A DNA stretch of 6,382 nt from Ignavibacteria bacterium (GTDB lineage Bacteria > Bacteroidota > Ignavibacteria > Ignavibacteriales > Melioribacteraceae), in the NCBI GenBank assembly GCA_027347545.1, contig DAIEQT010000345.1, forward strand, positions 1-6,382, given 5' to 3'. The notes under the pieces were generated by a model. It had not been told where the DNA came from, did not search any database, and was given only the letters and a program-made list of their open reading frames with translations. The position numbers were made by a program, and so were the translations under genes. This document shows, piece by piece, positions 1 through 6,382 of this stretch (the stretch's first letter is position 1; every line of letters begins with the position of its first letter).

Positions 1-1191
1 ATCTATAAGAATTTTGGAACAGCGCATTTCGATTTTCAAGGAATGGTGCTTGAATTTGTTGGCGCTAGAAAAGAATCTTACAAGCGAAACAGCCGCAATC
101 CAAAAGTTACTAGCGGCACATTAGATGATGACTTAGATAGAAGAGACTTTACAATTAACACGCTCGCTGTTTCTATGAACAGGGAGAACTTTGGTGAGCT
201 TGTAGATAAATTTAACGGTATTACTGATATCGAAAAGAAAATAATTAAAACTCCGCTTGATCCGCTAAAAACATTTGATGATGATCCTCTAAGAATTATG
301 CGCGCATTCCGTTTTGCTTCGCAGCTTAATTTTGAGATTGGGCCTTCTGTAACTTCAGCCGCGACAGAAATGGCTGAACGGTTAAAAATTGTTTCTCAAG
401 AAAGGATTACCGAAGAATTTCTGAAAATTCTAGAATCGCCAAAGCCAAGTGTTGGATTAAAACTTTTGTATGAAAACGGCGTGATGAAAGTAATCTTTCC
501 GGAAATCCATAATCTCGCCGGAGTTGAACAGCGAAAAGATTTTCATCATAAAGATGTTTTTTACCACACATGCAAAGTGGTTGATAATCTCGCAAGCGTA
601 AGTGATGATGTCTGGCTCCGTTTTGCCGCACTCGTGCACGATATTGCCAAACCGCCAACCAAAAGATTTGTTGAAGGAATCGGCTGGACATTTCACGGGC
701 ACGAAGACCTTGGCGCACGAATGATGAAAAGTATTTTTACTAGAATGAAACTTCCTCTTACAAAATTAGAATACATAGAAAAGTTAGTAAGGCTTCACCT
801 TCGCCCAATTGCATTGGTAGATGAGATTGTAACAGATTCAGCTATACGGAGATTGATTGTTGCAGCTGACGAAGACCTGGAAGATTTAATTACACTTTGC
901 CGCGCTGATATTACGAGCAAAAATCCGGCAAAGGTTAGCCGCTATTTAGAGAATTATGAAATCGTGATGCAGAAAGTTCGTGATGTGAAAGAACGCGATC
1001 AACTGCGTGCGTTTCAATCACCGATTCGCGGCGAAGAGATTATGCAAGTCTGCGGAATCAAACCATCTAAACTTGTTGGCGACATTAAAACCGCGATAGA
1101 AGATGCAATCTTAGACGGCAAAATCGGCAACAATTACGAAGAAGCTTATGCTTTCTTCATGAAGATTAAGGATGAATATCTGTCTAAATAA
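1..1191 (+). CDS. cca: CCA tRNA nucleotidyltransferase with HD domain (5'-truncated by the window edge)
   Basis: The reading frame is open from base 1, so the first ATG at 43 is internal and the gene begins before the window. The visible 396 residues compare with about 470 in Bacteroidota homologues, so roughly 75 N-terminal residues, including the GS and DxD metal-binding motifs, are missing. Seen here: the end of the nucleotidyltransferase head (FGTAHFDF, then VLEFVGARKESY), the ribose-recognition motif RRDFTINTLA at visible residues 47-56, and the template motif DDPLR at 94-98 followed by IMRAFRFASQLNF. An HD domain follows with H189, H213-D214 in LVHDIAKP, an HGH at 232-234 and D303. From family knowledge, such cytoplasmic enzymes add or repair the 3' CCA of tRNAs using CTP and ATP without a nucleic-acid template; the HD domain is linked to phosphohydrolase activity. 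A poly(A) polymerase is the main alternative, but the tail (GEEIMQVCGIKPS, then AILDGKIGNNYEEAYAF) fits the bacterial CCA-adding group. It is probably not functionally tied to the downstream exporter. Confidence 0.
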   Translation: MYKNFGTAHFDFQGMVLEFVGARKESYKRNSRNPKVTSGTLDDDLDRRDFTINTLAVSMNRENFGELVDKFNGITDIEKKIIKTPLDPLKTFDDDPLRIMRAFRFASQLNFEIGPSVTSAATEMAERLKIVSQERITEEFLKILESPKPSVGLKLLYENGVMKVIFPEIHNLAGVEQRKDFHHKDVFYHTCKVVDNLASVSDDVWLRFAALVHDIAKPPTKRFVEGIGWTFHGHEDLGARMMKSIFTRMKLPLTKLEYIEKLVRLHLRPIALVDEIVTDSAIRRLIVAADEDLEDLITLCRADITSKNPAKVSRYLENYEIVMQKVRDVKERDQLRAFQSPIRGEEIMQVCGIKPSKLVGDIKTAIEDAILDGKIGNNYEEAYAFFMKIKDEYLSK

Positions 1192-1216
1192 AAAGCAATA
1201 TAGTGTAACTTTTTAT
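1188..1216 (+). terminator. weak AT-rich inverted repeat after cca, possible terminator
   Basis: ATAAAAAG at 1188-1195 is perfectly complementary to CTTTTTAT at 1209-1216, with a 13-base loop. The left arm overlaps the cca stop codon (1189-1191). The stem has only one G-C pair and the T run lies inside the stem rather than after it, so this is a poor intrinsic terminator. It is recorded because it sits exactly at the boundary between the housekeeping gene and the efflux cluster. It may be a chance product of AT-rich sequence. Confidence 0.2.
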
Positions 1217-1260
1217 AAACATTAATCGTCTTAAAACCAGTAAATTAAAAATGTTCTCAA

Positions 1261-1266
1261 AAGGAG
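1261..1266 (+). promoter_or_regulatory. ribosome binding site of the TolC-type gene
   Basis: AAGGAG lies 7 bases before the ATG at 1274, a near-ideal Shine-Dalgarno match that fixes this start. The remainder of the 82-base gap (1192-1273) is AT-rich. TATA-like hexamers occur at 1199 and 1214, but neither has a recognisable -35 element or a Bacteroidota-type TTTG partner, so I call no promoter. The gap is nevertheless the most plausible place for the cluster's promoter, because later gaps are much shorter. Confidence 0.75.
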
Positions 1267-1273
1267 AATTTAC

Positions 1274-2620
1274 ATGAAGAAGTACTTATTGGTTGTAGCA
1301 GCACTCTTGGTTACTGTTCCAATGTTTGCACAAAAGCAACTAACGCTTGATGAAGCCGTAAAAATTGCTTTACAGAAAAACCCGAATCTTATTAAACTTA
1401 AAAACAGCTTAGATGGTGCAAAAGCACAACTAAAAAACGCCTATGGAGATTTGCTTCCAAGCCTTGCAGCTCAAGCCGGATTTAACTGGCAGAGAATTGA
1501 AGATGCCGGCAGCAGCCAAAGAAATTTTCTTGGTGAGTTAGTTGAAGTTCCGGCATCCACTGTTGAAAATAGAAGCTACAGTGCTGGTATTGGCGGCGGA
1601 GTTACGTTATTCAACGGATTAGCAAACTATGCAACAATAAGCAAGAGAAAAGATAATTTGCAAGCTTCCGAGTATAACATTTCCAAGCTAAAACAGACAA
1701 TCGTTTATCAAACAACTGATTTCTACTACGTTGTACTCAACGCAGAAGATTTGATGCGTGTACGCGAAGAAAATGTAAAATACTTCCAGAAATTTTATGA
1801 AAGTGTTAACGAAAGAAATAAACTTGGCTCTGTTGCAGTTGCCGATGTTTATGCAGCGCAAGTGCAATTAGGCAATGCTGAACTTGCGTTAATCCAAGCA
1901 CAGAATGCTTACGACCAATCTAAGAATGGTTTGTTAAGCTATCTCGCTTTAAATGTTATGGAAGATTACACATTGGTAAATCCTTTCGGTTCAGACCGTC
2001 CAATTGATTCTAATTCCTACATGAAGAATTTCGAAGACATTCAAACATTAGTAAATGTTGCTCTCGATAAACGTTTCGATTTCAAGAGTCAGCAATTAGC
2101 AGTAAGTCAAACTGAAAGCGGATTGACAATTGCCCGAAGTGGGATTTATCCTTCTCTCTCTGCTGATTATTCTTATAGTAGTGGTGCTGTTGCTGTCAAA
2201 AATTTGTTTGATAGAAAAAGCCTACGCGTTGGAATGTCTTTGAACATCCCAATCTTCTCAAACTTCTCTACCGAGACTGCAATTCAGCAAGCGGAAATAA
2301 ATAAAATGAATGCTAATGAAGATTTGTTAGCATTGGAAAGGCAAATTAAAATTGAAGTTAAGCAAGGACATAACGATTTAGTTGCAGCGAAGAAGAGTTT
2401 GGAAGTTGCATTAAAAAATGTAACTGCTGCTGAAGAAAACAGAAAGATTAATCAAGAAAGATATAACCTTGGCTCGGCAACAATCCTTGAAGTTCTTCAA
2501 GCAAACAGAGATTACATTGATGCACTCAGAAATAAAATTAACACAGTTTTTGATTTCTACCGCCAGTATGATAAGCTTAACAATGCAATCGGTAGATTAG
2601 ATTTTTCTAAATTTGAATAA
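1274..2620 (+). CDS. TolC family outer membrane efflux protein
   Basis: At 448 residues this is the usual length for a TolC/OEP-family protein. Such proteins trimerise into an outer membrane beta-barrel with a long periplasmic alpha-helical tunnel, the exit duct of tripartite exporters. A Sec signal peptide is visible: MKK, a hydrophobic stretch at 4-17, and probable cleavage after FA at residue 19, leaving a mature start of QKQLTL. There is no lipobox cysteine, so it is not a lipoprotein of the OprM type. The mature protein opens with the family hallmark LTLDEAVKIALQKNPNL. Two repeats follow, each with long amphipathic helices rich in Ala, Gln, Glu and Asn, and each with a barrel strand region: GGGVTLFNG near 110 and VGMSLNIPIFSNFS near 325. 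The C-terminal helix pair contains the typical NQERYNLGSATILEVLQANR. It is the first gene of the cluster, 23 bases before the adaptor gene, so it is very likely the dedicated channel for this pump. The family call is secure; the substrate is unknown. Confidence 0.95.
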   Translation: MKKYLLVVAALLVTVPMFAQKQLTLDEAVKIALQKNPNLIKLKNSLDGAKAQLKNAYGDLLPSLAAQAGFNWQRIEDAGSSQRNFLGELVEVPASTVENRSYSAGIGGGVTLFNGLANYATISKRKDNLQASEYNISKLKQTIVYQTTDFYYVVLNAEDLMRVREENVKYFQKFYESVNERNKLGSVAVADVYAAQVQLGNAELALIQAQNAYDQSKNGLLSYLALNVMEDYTLVNPFGSDRPIDSNSYMKNFEDIQTLVNVALDKRFDFKSQQLAVSQTESGLTIARSGIYPSLSADYSYSSGAVAVKNLFDRKSLRVGMSLNIPIFSNFSTETAIQQAEINKMNANEDLLALERQIKIEVKQGHNDLVAAKKSLEVALKNVTAAEENRKINQERYNLGSATILEVLQANRDYIDALRNKINTVFDFYRQYDKLNNAIGRLDFSKFE

Positions 2621-2629
2621 AATTTCATC

Positions 2630-2635
2630 AAGGAG
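2630..2635 (+). promoter_or_regulatory. ribosome binding site of the adaptor gene
   Basis: AAGGAG sits 8 bases before the ATG at 2644. Another ATG at 2639 is out of frame and only 3 bases from this site, so 2644 is the start. The 23-base gap after the preceding stop leaves no room for a separate promoter and supports co-transcription. Confidence 0.75.
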
Positions 2636-2643
2636 TAAATGAG

Positions 2644-3933
2644 ATGGCTAACGGGAAAAAAACCAAAAAGAAACTTTTTATTTTCGGCGGATTGGGTCTG
2701 CTTGTTGTTGTTATTCTTCTCCTGGTTGTTTTTGGCGGAGATAAAGAAAACATAGTTAACGTTCAGACTGAAAAAGTTGAGAAGAGAACTATCACTCAAG
2801 TAGTATCTGCAACCGGTAAAATAAACCCGGTTTACCAGGTTATGATTAGCGCAGAAGCTACAGGAGAAATTGTATATCTAGGCGTTAAAGAAGGTGATGT
2901 TGTTAGAAAAGGACAACTCCTTGTTAGAATTAAACCGGATATTTACGAAGCACAACGCAACAACTCTGCTGCTAGATTAGAACAATCGAAAGCGTCATTG
3001 AGCTCTACAAAAGCTCAGTTAGATAAAGTTGAAGCAGACTACAAGCGTGTTCAAGGATTATTCCAGAAGAAGCTTGCCAGTGATTCCGAACTAGAAGCAT
3101 CCAAAGCAACTTACCTTCAGACTCTTGGCAGTTATGAATCACAAAAATCATTTGTAGTTCAATCTGAGGCTGCATTAAAAGAATCGAACGAAACTTTGAA
3201 CAAAACTTACGTTTACGCGCCGATGAATGGAACAATAAGCAAGTTGAGTGTTGAATTAGCACAACGTGTGCTCGGAAGTAATTTTAGTCCTGGTACCGAG
3301 ATATTAACTGTTGCAGATTTAAGCCAGATGGAAGCCCGCGTTGATGTTGATGAAAACGATGTAGTATTAGTCTCTGTTGGCGATGAAGCTAAAGTAAAAG
3401 TTGATGCTTTTGGCGATAAAGAATTCAAGGGTAAAGTTACACAGATTGGTAACAGCGCGGTTTCAAAAGGATTGGGAACTCAAGATGAAGTTGTAAACTT
3501 TGAAGTTAGAGTTCTCATTGATGATCCAGGCAAGCAATTACGCCCGGGAATGTCTTGCGATGCTGATGTAAAGACTGAAACCAAAGCCAATGTTTTAGCT
3601 GTTCCTATTCAAAGTGTTACAGCAAGAATGGACAAGCCGATGATGAAAGAACCGGAAGGCGAAGGTGATGATATGGCTGCTCAAGAAGTAAAACCGAAAA
3701 ATGGAAAAGCCAATAAAGCTAAAGAAGTTGTATTCATTACAAAAGATAACAAAGCAAAGATGTTAGAAGTAAAGACTGGAATCAGTGATGATACATATAT
3801 CGAAATTCAGAGCGGCTTAAGCGGCGGCGAGGCCGTTGTTAGTGGTCCATACAGAGCTATCTCTAAAGAATTAGAAGAAGGAAGTAAGATTTCCTTGCAG
3901 TCCAAGCGCACCGGTGATAAAGAGAAAAAATAA
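2644..3933 (+). CDS. MacA/HlyD-type periplasmic adaptor subunit (membrane fusion protein)
   Basis: This 429-residue protein has the layout of RND/MacA-type adaptors, which link an inner-membrane transporter to a TolC channel. A lysine-rich start (residues 5-10) is followed by one hydrophobic segment at about 11-30, an uncleaved inner-membrane anchor as in MacA; there is no lipobox. Next come the first lipoyl half (about 55-95, with SAEATGEI and VKEGDVVRKGQLL), an alpha-helical hairpin (about 100-185), the second lipoyl half (YVYAPMNGTIS near 189-199), a beta-barrel domain (about 228-310, ending LRPGMSCDADV) and a membrane-proximal domain (about 315-416, with VLAVPIQSV and SGLSGGEAVVSGPY). The hairpin tip carries R135, L139 and S146, matching the spacing of the RLS motif that docks AcrA-type adaptors to TolC. 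An unusual Lys/Glu/Met-rich segment at about 330-362 interrupts the membrane-proximal domain. The position between TolC and ABC genes strongly supports the adaptor role. Confidence 0.95.
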   Translation: MANGKKTKKKLFIFGGLGLLVVVILLLVVFGGDKENIVNVQTEKVEKRTITQVVSATGKINPVYQVMISAEATGEIVYLGVKEGDVVRKGQLLVRIKPDIYEAQRNNSAARLEQSKASLSSTKAQLDKVEADYKRVQGLFQKKLASDSELEASKATYLQTLGSYESQKSFVVQSEAALKESNETLNKTYVYAPMNGTISKLSVELAQRVLGSNFSPGTEILTVADLSQMEARVDVDENDVVLVSVGDEAKVKVDAFGDKEFKGKVTQIGNSAVSKGLGTQDEVVNFEVRVLIDDPGKQLRPGMSCDADVKTETKANVLAVPIQSVTARMDKPMMKEPEGEGDDMAAQEVKPKNGKANKAKEVVFITKDNKAKMLEVKTGISDDTYIEIQSGLSGGEAVVSGPYRAISKELEEGSKISLQSKRTGDKEKK

Positions 3934-3937
3934 TTTC

Positions 3938-3950
3938 CCCGCAAAACGGG
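3938..3950 (+). other. small hairpin in the adaptor-ATPase gap
   Basis: CCCG at 3938-3941 pairs with CGGG at 3947-3950 around a CAAAA loop, in the 36-base gap between the adaptor stop and the ATPase start. The stem is only four pairs, though all are G-C. The sequence after it (ATTATTAACC) is not a T run, so it is unlikely to end transcription fully. It could protect an mRNA end or tune expression of the downstream genes, or be chance. Confidence 0.25.
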
Positions 3951-3969
3951 ATTATTAACCAAAACGAGA

Positions 3970-4698
3970 ATGAAAATGAACATCATAACCATAGAACATA
4001 TTGCAAAAATATATCAGGTAGGTACGGAAGAAGTTCATGCGCTTGCTGATGTTTCTTTGAAGATTGATAAAGGCGAATATGTCGCCATCATGGGACCATC
4101 AGGTTCCGGTAAATCAACTTTGATGAATATACTTGGATGCTTGGATACACCGACGAAGGGAATCTATAACTTTAACGATGTTAATGTTAGCCAGATGAAT
4201 GATAACGAACTGGCAAAGATTAGGAATAAAGAAATCGGGTTCGTGTTCCAAACATTTAATTTGTTAGCGAGATCAGACGCGCTTCACAACGTGGAGCTTC
4301 CTCTTATTTATGCCGGAGTTCCTTCTTACGATAGAAAAGAAAGAGCAAAAGAAGCCTTAGCTCACGTTGGTTTGGCGGATAGAATGCACCACAGACCAAA
4401 CGAACTTTCCGGCGGTCAGCGTCAGCGTGTTGCAATAGCCAGAGCGCTTGTTACTAAGCCTTCTATAATACTTGCTGATGAACCAACCGGTAACCTTGAT
4501 ACAAAAACCGGCGAAGATATCATGGCTCTGTTTAACGAAATCTACGAGCAGGGCAACACAATTATTCTTGTAACACACGAAGAATATATTGCCGAACACG
4601 CAGAAAGAATTTTGAGAATTAGAGACGGCTTAATTGAAAAAGATGAACATGTAAAAGCTAGATATATTCCAAAGAAAAACGGCGAATCAAAAATCTAA
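3970..4698 (+). CDS. ABC transporter ATP-binding protein, MacB/LolD type
   Basis: A 242-residue cytoplasmic ATPase that powers the membrane permeases encoded next to it. All nucleotide-binding motifs are intact: Walker [10 protein letters not shown] at 42-50, Q-loop Q94 in FVFQTFNLL, signature LSGGQRQR at 146-153, Walker [13 protein letters not shown] at 167-177 with catalytic E171 and the D-loop, and switch histidine H203 in [13 protein letters not shown] and [13 protein letters not shown] are typical of the MacB/LolD/FtsE-like group. About 20 residues follow the usual family end (RDGLIEKDE), basic and probably unstructured. The start is uncertain: MKMN offers ATGs at 3970 and 3976, with no strong Shine-Dalgarno; a GAG at 3966-3968 is better spaced for 3976. 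The choice changes the protein by only two residues. Unlike E. coli MacB, where this domain is fused to the permease, here it is a separate chain, as in LolCDE or gram-positive MacB-like systems. The neighbouring adaptor and TolC genes favour efflux over lipoprotein sorting. Confidence 0.95.
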   Translation: MKMNIITIEHIAKIYQVGTEEVHALADVSLKIDKGEYVAIMGPSGSGKSTLMNILGCLDTPTKGIYNFNDVNVSQMNDNELAKIRNKEIGFVFQTFNLLARSDALHNVELPLIYAGVPSYDRKERAKEALAHVGLADRMHHRPNELSGGQRQRVAIARALVTKPSIILADEPTGNLDTKTGEDIMALFNEIYEQGNTIILVTHEEYIAEHAERILRIRDGLIEKDEHVKARYIPKKNGESKI

Positions 4699-4701
4699 GG
4701 A
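4697..4701 (+). promoter_or_regulatory. ribosome binding site overlapping the ATPase stop codon
   Basis: AAGGA begins within the TAA stop (4696-4698) of the ATPase gene and lies 5 bases before the ATG at 4707. The overlap suggests that translation of the ATPase and first permease is coupled, which would help keep subunit amounts matched. Confidence 0.6.
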
Positions 4702-4706
4702 TTGAT

Positions 4707-5945
4707 ATGAAAGACTTTTTATTTGAACTGAGAGAGGGATTTTCGATTTCGTTTCGCGCAATACGCGCAAACAAAATCCGTTCAATTCTAACCACATTAG
4801 GAATTGTAATCGGCGTTACATCGGTTGTGCTTATGTCAACCGCAATTAAAGGAATTGATAACGCATTCCAAACCGGTGTTGCGTCTCTTGGTTCAGATAA
4901 TCTTTACATTGATAAATGGGAGTGGTTTAACAATGATGTGCCATGGTGGGAATTGCGCAATCGTAAGAACATGGATTTGCAAGACTATGAGAAGTTCAAA
5001 CAGCTTGCAAAACTTCCGTTAGCAACGGCGCCCACAGTTTGGAGTTTTCAAGGAGTAAAGAATAAAGATAAAGTTGTTGATCAAGTTATGATTCAAGGAA
5101 CAAACGAAGAATATATTAAAACAACAAACCTTTCCTTTAGCGAGGGAAGATTTTTTAACGAGCTTGAAAGTAACGGTGGCAGAAATGTAATTGTACTCGG
5201 CAGTGATATTGCTAAAACACTTTTTCCGCAAGGTTATGCTTTGGATCAAGAAGTAAAATTGAAAGGGCACAAATTCAAAGTTGTAGGTGTTTTGGAAGTA
5301 CAAGGCAGTTGGGTTATGGGAAACTTTAACCCGGATAAGCAAGTGTTCATCCCTATTCAAAATGTATTTAAGTATTTCCAGAATGAAAGTTTCCGCAGTG
5401 TTACTATTAATGTACGCGCAAAGAATAGCCAAATGGTTGAAGCTACAAAAGAAGAAGCTGTTGGCTTGATGCGCAGAGTGCGCGGATTAGCTTATAACGA
5501 GGAGAACGATTTCTCAATCAACCAGCAAGAAGGTTTGCTTAACACAATTAACGAAACAGTAGGTGTAATACAAATTGCCGGATTGTTTATTACCGGACTT
5601 TCTTTATTTGTAGGCGCAATCGGAATTATGAACATCATGTTTGTTTCTGTTAAAGAGAGAACAAAAGAAATAGGGATACGTAAAGCCATTGGAGCTAAAC
5701 GCAGAACAATTCTTGGTCAGTTCATTACCGAGTCTGCTGTAATTTGTCTTTTTGGCGGATTAATCGGTTTGGGGATAGCAACACTGCTAAGTTTAATAGT
5801 TAATCAATTCTTGCCAACATCAGTTCAAATTGATGCTGTAATTCTTGCGATAACAATTTCAATTATCACCGGAGTTCTTTCCGGATTTGCACCGGCATAC
5901 ACAGCTGCAAAGTTAGATCCGGTTGAAGCCTTGAGGTACGAATGA
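4707..5945 (+). CDS. MacB-like ABC transporter permease (first of a tandem pair)
   Basis: This 412-residue inner-membrane protein has the MacB/FtsX permease plan: a cytoplasmic amphipathic start, TM1 at about 26-47, a large periplasmic domain (MacB_PCD type) at about 48-280, then three C-terminal TM segments at roughly 284-312, 340-368 and 375-397. The conserved cytoplasmic loop after TM2 reads VKERTKEIGIRKAIGAKRR (315-333) and is the expected coupling contact with the ATPase. The C-terminus PAYTAAKLDPVEALRYE is the family signature. From family knowledge, such proteins do not form a channel through the membrane but use ATP-driven motion of the periplasmic domain to push substrates into the adaptor and TolC duct. 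Residues 69-86 form an unusual aromatic and basic stretch (KWEWF, PWWELRNR) just after TM1. The start is set by the Shine-Dalgarno site at 4697 and is followed directly by family-typical sequence. It lies 8 bases after the ATPase gene and overlaps the next permease by 4 bases. Confidence 0.95.
   Translation: MKDFLFELREGFSISFRAIRANKIRSILTTLGIVIGVTSVVLMSTAIKGIDNAFQTGVASLGSDNLYIDKWEWFNNDVPWWELRNRKNMDLQDYEKFKQLAKLPLATAPTVWSFQGVKNKDKVVDQVMIQGTNEEYIKTTNLSFSEGRFFNELESNGGRNVIVLGSDIAKTLFPQGYALDQEVKLKGHKFKVVGVLEVQGSWVMGNFNPDKQVFIPIQNVFKYFQNESFRSVTINVRAKNSQMVEATKEEAVGLMRRVRGLAYNEENDFSINQQEGLLNTINETVGVIQIAGLFITGLSLFVGAIGIMNIMFVSVKERTKEIGIRKAIGAKRRTILGQFITESAVICLFGGLIGLGIATLLSLIVNQFLPTSVQIDAVILAITISIITGVLSGFAPAYTAAKLDPVEALRYE
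5933..5945 (+). promoter_or_regulatory. ribosome binding site and ATGA stop-start overlap between the two permease genes
   Basis: GAGG at 5933-5936, inside the last codons of the first permease, is 5 bases before an ATG at 5942. That ATG overlaps the TGA stop (5943-5945) as ATGA. This arrangement is typical of translational coupling and implies that the two permeases are made together. Confidence 0.65.
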
Positions 5946-6382
5946 GAATTCTCGAAGTTATATTAGTTGCGCTTTCATCTTTACGCGCCAATAAATTACG
6001 CTCTATACTTACAATACTTGGAATAGTAGTCGGAATTTTTTCAATCATAGTTATCAGCACTGTTATTGAAATGCTTCAGACAAGTATTGAAGAGGGTGTT
6101 TCGCAATTAGGGCAGAACACTTTTCAAATTCAGAAATGGCCCGCGGTAAACGAAGGTGGAAATAACCGCGCTCGTTTCAGAAACAGACCGGATATTAAGT
6201 TGGAAGAATATTATCAACTAAAAGAAAAGCTTACCGAAGCAAAATCCGTTGGTGCGGAACAATGGAATTTTGGAGTTCAGATTAAAGCCGGAGGCCGCGA
6301 AACCAATCCCAATATTCAGATATCCGGAGTAACGCCGGAAGCTTTCCCAAATAACAAATGGATTGTTGAAGATGGACGCGGA
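5942..6382 (+). CDS. second MacB-like ABC transporter permease (3'-truncated by the window edge)
   Basis: The frame is open from the ATG at 5942 to the window end, giving 147 residues of a protein likely to be about 400 long. It begins MRILEVILVALSSLRANK, followed by TM1 at about 21-42 and the start of a MacB_PCD-type periplasmic domain that ends here at VEDGRG. It is a paralogue of the preceding permease: RANKLRSILTILGIVVG matches the equivalent segment of the first protein at 14 of 17 positions, and both have a K-W pair followed 13-14 residues later by RNR. Beyond TM1 the similarity falls quickly, so this is an old duplication rather than a recent copy. The conserved ABC-coupling loop and last three TM segments should lie beyond the window. 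With a single ATPase gene in view, it probably pairs with the first permease or shares the ATPase as an alternative homodimer. Confidence 0.92.
   Translation, partial: MRILEVILVALSSLRANKLRSILTILGIVVGIFSIIVISTVIEMLQTSIEEGVSQLGQNTFQIQKWPAVNEGGNNRARFRNRPDIKLEEYYQLKEKLTEAKSVGAEQWNFGVQIKAGGRETNPNIQISGVTPEAFPNNKWIVEDGRG

Larger units (their letters stand above)
1274..6382 (+). other. tripartite ABC efflux operon (TolC - adaptor - ATPase - permease - permease)
   Basis: Five consecutive same-strand genes are separated by 23, 36, 8 and -4 bases and together supply every part of a MacAB-TolC-like pump. The spacing, the Shine-Dalgarno site overlapping a stop, and the ATGA junction point to one transcript. 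No regulator gene is visible within the window. The operon continues past the right edge, so further subunits cannot be excluded. Confidence 0.85.

Noticed and set aside
43..45. ATG at 43 as the true start of the CCA enzyme
   Set aside because: The same frame continues to base 1 and encodes family-typical sequence (FGTAHFDF) upstream of this ATG, and a start here would remove the catalytic motif.
407..718. Open frame of 103 codons on the minus strand inside the CCA gene
   Set aside because: It is antisense to the conserved HD domain, rich in Arg and Leu as expected from reverse translation, with no recognisable motif.
1199..1219. TATA-like hexamers (TATAGT, TATAAA) as a promoter for the efflux cluster
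   Set aside because: No matching -35 or Bacteroidota-type -33 element is present at a suitable distance, and such hexamers are expected by chance in AT-rich sequence.
3938..3950. Strong intrinsic terminator between the adaptor and ATPase genes
   Set aside because: The stem has only four base pairs and is not followed by a T run; the genes on both sides belong to the same functional pump.
4825..5022. Alternative-frame open reading frame on the plus strand inside the first permease
   Set aside because: It overlaps conserved permease sequence in another frame, with no initiation signal or recognisable product.
5019..5432. Open frame of 137 codons on the minus strand
   Set aside because: It lies entirely inside the well-supported first permease, has no Shine-Dalgarno site I can see, and its product (rich in Phe, Ile, Asn and Tyr) resembles no family I know. 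It is a shadow of the real gene.
3970..5945. LolCDE lipoprotein-sorting or FtsEX cell-division system instead of an exporter
   Set aside because: The ATPase and permease folds are compatible, but TolC and adaptor genes in the same operon indicate efflux. The large periplasmic domain also does not suit FtsX.

Overview
The window reads as chromosomal DNA from a Bacteroidota/Chlorobi-group bacterium, most likely an Ignavibacteria-like lineage. The grounds are AT-rich coding sequence, a tRNA nucleotidyltransferase of the long HD-domain form seen in Bacteroidota, AAGGAG-type ribosome binding sites, and a split MacB-type exporter followed by a second permease. The taxonomic call rests on protein style alone and was not tested by a search.

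Layout: every gene is on the + strand. Bases 1-1191 hold the 3' part of a CCA-adding tRNA nucleotidyltransferase gene; its first ~75 codons, including the catalytic DxD motif, lie before the window. An 82-base AT-rich gap with a weak inverted repeat follows. From 1274 to the right edge runs a compact gene cluster: a TolC-type outer membrane channel (1274-2620), a MacA/HlyD-type periplasmic adaptor (2644-3933), a MacB/LolD-type ABC ATPase (3970-4698), a MacB/FtsX-type permease (4707-5945), and a second related permease starting at 5942 and cut by the window end. Gaps inside the cluster are 23, 36 and 8 bases and finally a 4-base ATGA overlap, so it is very probably one operon.

Together the cluster encodes a complete tripartite efflux machine. 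The ATPase drives inner-membrane permeases, the adaptor bridges the periplasm, and the TolC protein forms the exit through the outer membrane. In E. coli MacB the ATPase and permease are fused in one chain; here they are separate. Two diverged permeases in tandem suggest a heterodimeric membrane part. The substrate cannot be read from the sequence; antibiotics, peptides, lipids or siderophores are all possible.

I see no tRNA, rRNA, CRISPR array, insertion sequence or phage element. There is no gene-free stretch longer than 300 bases. Overall this is a well-understood type of locus. The points worth a second look are the permease duplication, an aromatic/basic segment shared by both permeases, and an extra charged segment in the adaptor. 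I do not see evidence for a previously undescribed system.
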